35,465 nucleotides of DNA. Origin: an uncultured Eubacteriales bacterium (GTDB taxonomy: Bacteria > Bacillota > Clostridia > Lachnospirales > Lachnospiraceae). Below the pieces are notes generated by a model that saw only the letters and a program-made list of their open reading frames with translations, was not told the origin of the DNA and made no database searches. The stretch lies in assembly GCA_900319355.1 (NCBI GenBank), contig ONOC01000010.1, positions 1 to 35,465 on the forward strand, in the 5' to 3' direction. The translations under genes were made by a program, and so were the position numbers. Position 1 is the first letter of the stretch. Every line of letters starts with the position of its first letter. This document shows positions 31,175 through 35,465 of this stretch, in pieces.

Positions 31175-34057
31175 ATGCTCGATCATAACAGCAGCGGCCG
31201 CGGAAAGCACAGGGCACACCGCGGGCCGGATGCCGCTTCTCCGGAAATCAGGGATGCAGGCAGCACAGCAGCAGGGAAAAAATATCACGAGCCGGAAGGG
31301 GCAGAGCGGCGCGTCAGCCATGTGGGCGACCGCAACAGCGCCGACGCCTATCTCGAAAGTCAGACGGGCAGTGGCTGGATGACGCCCCGGTACAGAAGAG
31401 CTGTCGCCGTCATCTGCCTCATTTGCCTTCTGATCACCTTCATCAGTTCTTTCATCTGGACCCGTTACCGGCTGGTCACGCTCCGGCAGGAAGTCGGCAC
31501 AAAGACAGAAAACTTAAGCAGCGAGCTTCAGGCAGCACTGAATGACGCCGAGTGGGAAGCGAATTTTCTCGGCCTCCTGATGAGAAATACTTCAGTTTCT
31601 CCTGACGGAAACCAGGAAGAGCTCGACACCGTCATTGATCATCTGGAGCCTGCCGACTCCCCGGTCAGCAGCATTGCCATCACGGCTGGCGATGAAATTT
31701 CCTACTCCTATTCCTTTATGGGTGAGTCGGAAGACTATCTCACGGATCTCATGACGCTGTCCGGTGCCAGAAGATGCATGAATCAGGCCAGAAGAGACCG
31801 CAGCAGCTGCCTCAGCGACCTGACGCAGGACAGCAGCGGGAAAAAGCATTATGTTCTGTATGTCCCGCTCTTCCGTTCAGAATCAGACCGGACGACTGAC
31901 CGCTTCATCGTCCTTTTCCTGGATTATACCCTCCTGTTCGATCAGAGTTCCCTGGATGCACTCATACAGGGCGACGGATGCAGCGTCGTGATTCAGAAGA
32001 TCGAAGACAGCGGCGCGCTCACGAGGATTTTTTCAACGTCGGACAGAACGCCGGGGAACCCGGTCACTGTCGACTTTAAGCTGAGCAATCAGATCTGGCA
32101 CATCGAGGCCGCGCCGGAAAACGGCTGGCTGATGCCCGAGATCATCATGATCTGTATTATTCTGCCGTTCCTGATCTGTGCCATTGTCATCATCTTCAGC
32201 ATTCTGTTTCTCCACATCCACGCCGAGCGGGAGTCTGCGGAATACTTCGCGATGTACGATTCCCTGACAGGCGTGCAGAACCGTCAGGCGCTGAGAACGG
32301 AGTTCCGTCAGCTCGCCACTTCCGGGGATATGATGTTTGTCATGCTGATCGACCTTGACAACTTCAAATCCGTCAACGATATTCACGGGCATTCCGCCGG
32401 AGACATCTGTCTTGCCAACGTAGGACAGGCGCTTTCCAGGTATTTCCCGCGCAACAGCTGCTTCCGTTACGGCGGGGACGAATTCCTCGTGATCGCATCG
32501 GACAAAAATCTCCGCAGCTTCCAGAAAAAGGTGGATGACTTCCGCAGCTGCTATCATGAGCTCGCCACCCGGTCCGGCGTCATCACCACACTCAGTGCGG
32601 GCTTTGTATACGGCACATGCAGCAGCATGGAAGACCTGAGAAAAATGATCTCTCAGGCCGATGTCTGCCTGTATGAGATCAAGAAGGGAAGCAAGGGGCA
32701 CTCACAGAGCAAGCCCTACGACCCGGATGCCGTCTATCAGGATTTTGAAAAGCAGAACGAGGACGACCAGAAGAAAAAGCATTATATTGTGGATTCGATC
32801 CGCACGGCACTTTCCTCCGGATGGATCAGCGTCGTCTATCAGCCGATCATTCGTTCCCTCACGGGTCAGCTCGCCGGCGTGGAGGCGCTGGTGCGGTGGA
32901 ACGATCCCGACAGGGGCTTTGTCAGAACCGAAGAATTCATCCCCGTGCTGGAACAGGCCTACCTGATCACAGATCTTGACCTGTACGTGATCGAACAGGT
33001 CTGCCGTGACTACGTCGAGGAGAGGAACGGGCATTATCCTCAGATTCCGACCTCCGTCAATATTTCCTTTGTCGACCTGCGCGACCCGACCTTTATCGAG
33101 CAGGTAAACGCCATTGTAGATAAATACAAAGTGCCTCACCGCCACCTGAGTTTCGAAATAAAGGAACACCCGAACATCACGGGAGACCTTCTCCGCGAAC
33201 GCACGCAGGAGCTGAAAAATCTGGACTACCGCGTCTGGCTGGATGATTTCGGTTCCTCCTCCAGTTCCCTGAGCGGACTGCTGTCCCTCCCTGTAGAACT
33301 GGTCAAACTGGATATGAATTTCCTGAACGATCTGGTCTCCAACGCCAACGACCGCGAATATGTCGAAGCCATGATCAGCATGCTCAAGGAACTTCACGTG
33401 CAGGTACTGGCCGAGCGGGTAGAGAATGATTTTGAAAAGGATCTGCTGATCTCCTCCGGCTGCGGACTGCTGCAGGGATACTGCTGTGGCAGACCGGTCA
33501 GCGAAAACAGCCTGATCTCGCAGTGGCTCTCCGTTCCGCACCGCGTGGAAAATACCGACAGTCACAATTATTACCGTACGATCAGTCAGGTCAACATCCT
33601 GCATCCTGTCATCAGCTCGCCGGTCAATCTGGAATATCCGTATTCCGGCAATCTGCCGATGTGCATCATGGAAATCCGCAACATGAGTTCCATCCGCATT
33701 CTTTCAGAAAACGAAGCCCATATCGCTGCGCGAAGATCGGATAACTCCCATCGCAGTCAGCCGTTCGGCTCCGATTTCTACGGAGAAGAAGCCTTCAGGC
33801 AGAGATTTTTCAAGGCCGCCACCTACTGCCTCGCCCATCCGGACAGCTGGCAGAACATGGACTTCATCTCGCCCGGCGCTCATTACTGCATCGGCAGAGT
33901 GCATTACCTCGCCACGGATCCGTCGACGGATACCACCGCCTACGAATTCGTCATGATCGATCTGGACGCCTGCTCGCAGGTCGGGCAGAAGCTCTCGGCG
34001 CTGTCCCCCGACAGCGCAGGATCACCCGATCTTGTCATAACGCGGCGCGGCAGCTGA
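31175..34057 (+). CDS. Membrane GGDEF-EAL protein (c-di-GMP turnover)
   Basis: A 960-residue protein. The cytoplasmic N-terminus (1-74) is polar. TM1 lies at about 76-94, an extracytoplasmic sensor region at 95-320 (no family recognised), and TM2 at about 322-347. The diguanylate cyclase domain has an intact GGDEF (433-437) and the metal-binding LIDLDNFKSVND, but no RxxD inhibitory site at the usual position. The EAL phosphodiesterase domain has E570-A-L, VNIS, D690-D691-FG, K711 and the AERVE glutamates; the usual EITE segment reads EIKE. Residues about 795-960 form an extra C-terminal region I do not recognise. Both activities could be present. I chose the ATG at 31175 (AGGA upstream); TTG 31145 and ATG 31166 are in-frame alternatives. 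Confidence 0.9.
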   Translation: MLDHNSSGRGKHRAHRGPDAASPEIRDAGSTAAGKKYHEPEGAERRVSHVGDRNSADAYLESQTGSGWMTPRYRRAVAVICLICLLITFISSFIWTRYRLVTLRQEVGTKTENLSSELQAALNDAEWEANFLGLLMRNTSVSPDGNQEELDTVIDHLEPADSPVSSIAITAGDEISYSYSFMGESEDYLTDLMTLSGARRCMNQARRDRSSCLSDLTQDSSGKKHYVLYVPLFRSESDRTTDRFIVLFLDYTLLFDQSSLDALIQGDGCSVVIQKIEDSGALTRIFSTSDRTPGNPVTVDFKLSNQIWHIEAAPENGWLMPEIIMICIILPFLICAIVIIFSILFLHIHAERESAEYFAMYDSLTGVQNRQALRTEFRQLATSGDMMFVMLIDLDNFKSVNDIHGHSAGDICLANVGQALSRYFPRNSCFRYGGDEFLVIASDKNLRSFQKKVDDFRSCYHELATRSGVITTLSAGFVYGTCSSMEDLRKMISQADVCLYEIKKGSKGHSQSKPYDPDAVYQDFEKQNEDDQKKKHYIVDSIRTALSSGWISVVYQPIIRSLTGQLAGVEALVRWNDPDRGFVRTEEFIPVLEQAYLITDLDLYVIEQVCRDYVEERNGHYPQIPTSVNISFVDLRDPTFIEQVNAIVDKYKVPHRHLSFEIKEHPNITGDLLRERTQELKNLDYRVWLDDFGSSSSSLSGLLSLPVELVKLDMNFLNDLVSNANDREYVEAMISMLKELHVQVLAERVENDFEKDLLISSGCGLLQGYCCGRPVSENSLISQWLSVPHRVENTDSHNYYRTISQVNILHPVISSPVNLEYPYSGNLPMCIMEIRNMSSIRILSENEAHIAARRSDNSHRSQPFGSDFYGEEAFRQRFFKAATYCLAHPDSWQNMDFISPGAHYCIGRVHYLATDPSTDTTAYEFVMIDLDACSQVGQKLSALSPDSAGSPDLVITRRGS

Positions 34058-34090
34058 CAGCAGGCTGCGCCGGGATCTGAAAAACCGACA

Positions 34091-34127
34091 GAAAAAAACG
34101 GGGCCTCGCGGTCCCGTTTTTAATTTT
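34091..34127. terminator. Bidirectional terminator (GGDEF-EAL / response regulator)
   Basis: ACGGGGCC (34098-34105) pairs with GGTCCCGT (34110-34117) with one wobble. There are seven A to the left and TTTTTAATTTT to the right. It lies between convergent genes. Confidence 0.82.
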
Positions 34128-34186
34128 ATCCGTTCAGTTAGTTCCGCCCCGTCTCTGCCATCCCGCCATCCGGCGGGCAGAGCCCC

Positions 34187-35212
34187 TCACAGCGGGAAGG
34201 TACGGATCTCGTACGCCACCTCACAGGGCATATCCTGCAGTTTCCAGTTATGCATGATGCGGTCCGCGACCATTCGTCCGTCCTTCTGATAGCAGTCCAT
34301 GAACATCGCCAGAAGCTGGCAGGACGTGTACCGGACGGTCACATCACATCGCCTCAGGCACTGGCTTACCACCTGCGTGAAGGCCGCCATCATGCCCTCA
34401 AAATCGACGGAATCCCTCTTCACGTCTCCCTTCGGATACATCGTAAACATGACGATCTGGGCTGTTACGTCCTTTCTCTCGCGCTGTCTCTGCATCAGAC
34501 GGTACATGACACAGAATTCAGAGAAAGAAACCTCGCAGGCGCCGAAGGCATTGCCGCCGGTTTCCGAGACTTCCGCCTGAACCTCCGAGAGGTCGCGCAG
34601 CTCATCTACGGCGCCGCTCCCTGCCTTTGCGCCGTTATCCTCATCTCCGGCTTCTCCGCTCACGCCGGAATCTATGAACAGCTGACTGAGGCTTTCCTCG
34701 ACGCGCGTTCTGCGGCTGCCGCTGATCTCAGGCTTCCTGCTGACATCCTCCTGCAGATTGCGCCAGGTTTCCTCCGTATTCAGGATCCTCTCCACCTTGC
34801 CGGTCAGATCCTCCTCGGAAAAAGGCTTGCGGATATAGTAATCTCTGAACCCGAACGCCAGGCTCCGGCTCTCCGTCGTCGTTGACTTCTTCGAAACCAG
34901 GAAAACCACCGGAATCGTATAGGCATCTGCCTGTGCCAGCTTCTCCAGAAATTCTCCGCCGTCCAGGTTCGGCATATCCAGATCGGCAATGATCATATCC
35001 GGCTTCTCTTCCTGCACACACCGGACCGCCTCGCTGCCCGTGGAAACACAGCTGATCAGATAATCATCGCCGAGCGAGTGAAGGATGATCATGCGGATCA
35101 TCTTATTGTCCTCTGTGACCAGAAGTTTCTTCCTCACCGGCTGTCCTGCTCCGTCCTTCGCCGAACTGTCTGTCAGCTCCGGATTTATCCTCTCATCATT
35201 TATTTCATCCAT
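34187..35212 (-). CDS. Response regulator with degenerate GGDEF-like output domain
   Basis: A 341-residue protein. Residues about 28-145 form a receiver domain: acidic pair E34-D35, phospho-acceptor D77 (ADLDMPNLDG), S107 in the switch strand and K129 (IRKPF). A polar linker (about 150-225) joins a C-terminal domain shaped like a diguanylate cyclase: FTQVVSQCLRRCDVTVRY precedes TSCQL (296-300), where an active enzyme has GGDEF. It is therefore probably catalytically dead and may act by binding a partner. Start at 35212 with GGGAG 8 nt upstream; an ATG five codons earlier lacks a site. It converges with the GGDEF-EAL gene. Confidence 0.82.
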   Translation of the reverse strand: MDEINDERINPELTDSSAKDGAGQPVRKKLLVTEDNKMIRMIILHSLGDDYLISCVSTGSEAVRCVQEEKPDMIIADLDMPNLDGGEFLEKLAQADAYTIPVVFLVSKKSTTTESRSLAFGFRDYYIRKPFSEEDLTGKVERILNTEETWRNLQEDVSRKPEISGSRRTRVEESLSQLFIDSGVSGEAGDEDNGAKAGSGAVDELRDLSEVQAEVSETGGNAFGACEVSFSEFCVMYRLMQRQRERKDVTAQIVMFTMYPKGDVKRDSVDFEGMMAAFTQVVSQCLRRCDVTVRYTSCQLLAMFMDCYQKDGRMVADRIMHNWKLQDMPCEVAYEIRTFPL

Positions 35213-35357
35213 CGTAAAAGCTCCCATACCATTTCACGGATGCACCGCCAGTTTCTCCATCTCCCCGCGCCTGAAAAACTCAGCCGGAACAATGTTTAAC
35301 ATGATTTTAGCAGATTTTTCGTCATACTTCCACCTGTTCCGTTCATGCGGCAGGGCC

Positions 35358-35465
35358 TGTGTTACTGTTCAGACGTCCGCCAGAGCCGCCAGGGCCACGG
35401 AACACATGGAGACTCCCAGGCCGAGACCTCCGCAGGCGTCGGTGGTTAATGAGTCCGAGCGTAGC
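35358..35465. repeat. Dispersed palindromic repeat, copy cut by window end
   Basis: Shares GTTACTGTTCAGAC, ACACATGGAGACTCCCAGGC and CGAGACCTCCGCAGGCG with the copy at 30875-31070. The matching right arm would lie beyond the window. Confidence 0.7.

Overview
The window looks like chromosomal DNA of an anaerobic Bacillota, most likely Lachnospiraceae-like (inference). The signs are strong AGGAGG-type ribosome binding sites, TATAAT-type promoters, a DegV protein, a YcxB-like protein, a TRAP transporter with a Ser/Ala-rich lipoprotein, iron-dependent alcohol dehydrogenases, and frequent intrinsic terminators between convergent genes. I saw no rRNA, tRNA or CRISPR array.

Left edge (1-2040): an AT-richer accessory patch. 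It holds IS21-like end repeats, a 31-codon toxin-like membrane peptide whose Shine-Dalgarno lies in a hairpin, a gene fragment, and an AAA/DUF4143 ATPase. Next (2155-8530) come an HD-hydrolase/PaaI-thioesterase fusion, a lactaldehyde-reductase-like gene broken by an internal deletion, its likely TetR regulator, a histidine phosphatase, a CPA2 antiporter and a DegV protein.

Centre (8868-20057): a carbohydrate block with a GH78 alpha-L-rhamnosidase, an AraC regulator and a YcxB-like protein. It is followed by a probable operon: DapA/NanA-like aldolase, TRAP substrate-binding protein, DctQ, DctM, YhcH-like protein and PfkB kinase, then a patatin-like hydrolase. This reads as uptake and catabolism of a sugar or sugar acid that is not yet identified. 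Housekeeping and small-molecule genes follow on the minus strand (pgi, FlK-like thioesterase, pyridoxamine kinase), then two convergent GNAT genes.

The most unusual part is 24749-30844. A class-III (GabT-like) aminotransferase, a cytidylate-kinase-like protein and a 942-residue fusion protein lie in one minus-strand array. Divergent from them is a PuuR-like XRE-cupin regulator. The fusion joins a 12-TM APC amino acid permease, through an Ala/Pro-rich linker like those of 2-oxoacid dehydrogenase E2 proteins, to a complete iron-dependent alcohol dehydrogenase with all four metal ligands. The simplest model is import of an omega-amino acid (GABA, beta-alanine or 5-aminovalerate), transamination to a semialdehyde, and reduction to the hydroxy acid by an enzyme tethered to the importer. 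Two leaders in this array, before gabT and before the fusion gene, each carry an intrinsic terminator. The 5' arm of each can instead form the same small hairpin, GRCG-AAGG-CGYC, with one compensatory base-pair change between the copies. This looks like a shared attenuation device.

Right edge (30870-35465): a membrane GGDEF-EAL protein converges with a response regulator whose output domain is a degenerate GGDEF. Copies of a dispersed palindromic repeat lie at about 6273, 30875 and 35358.
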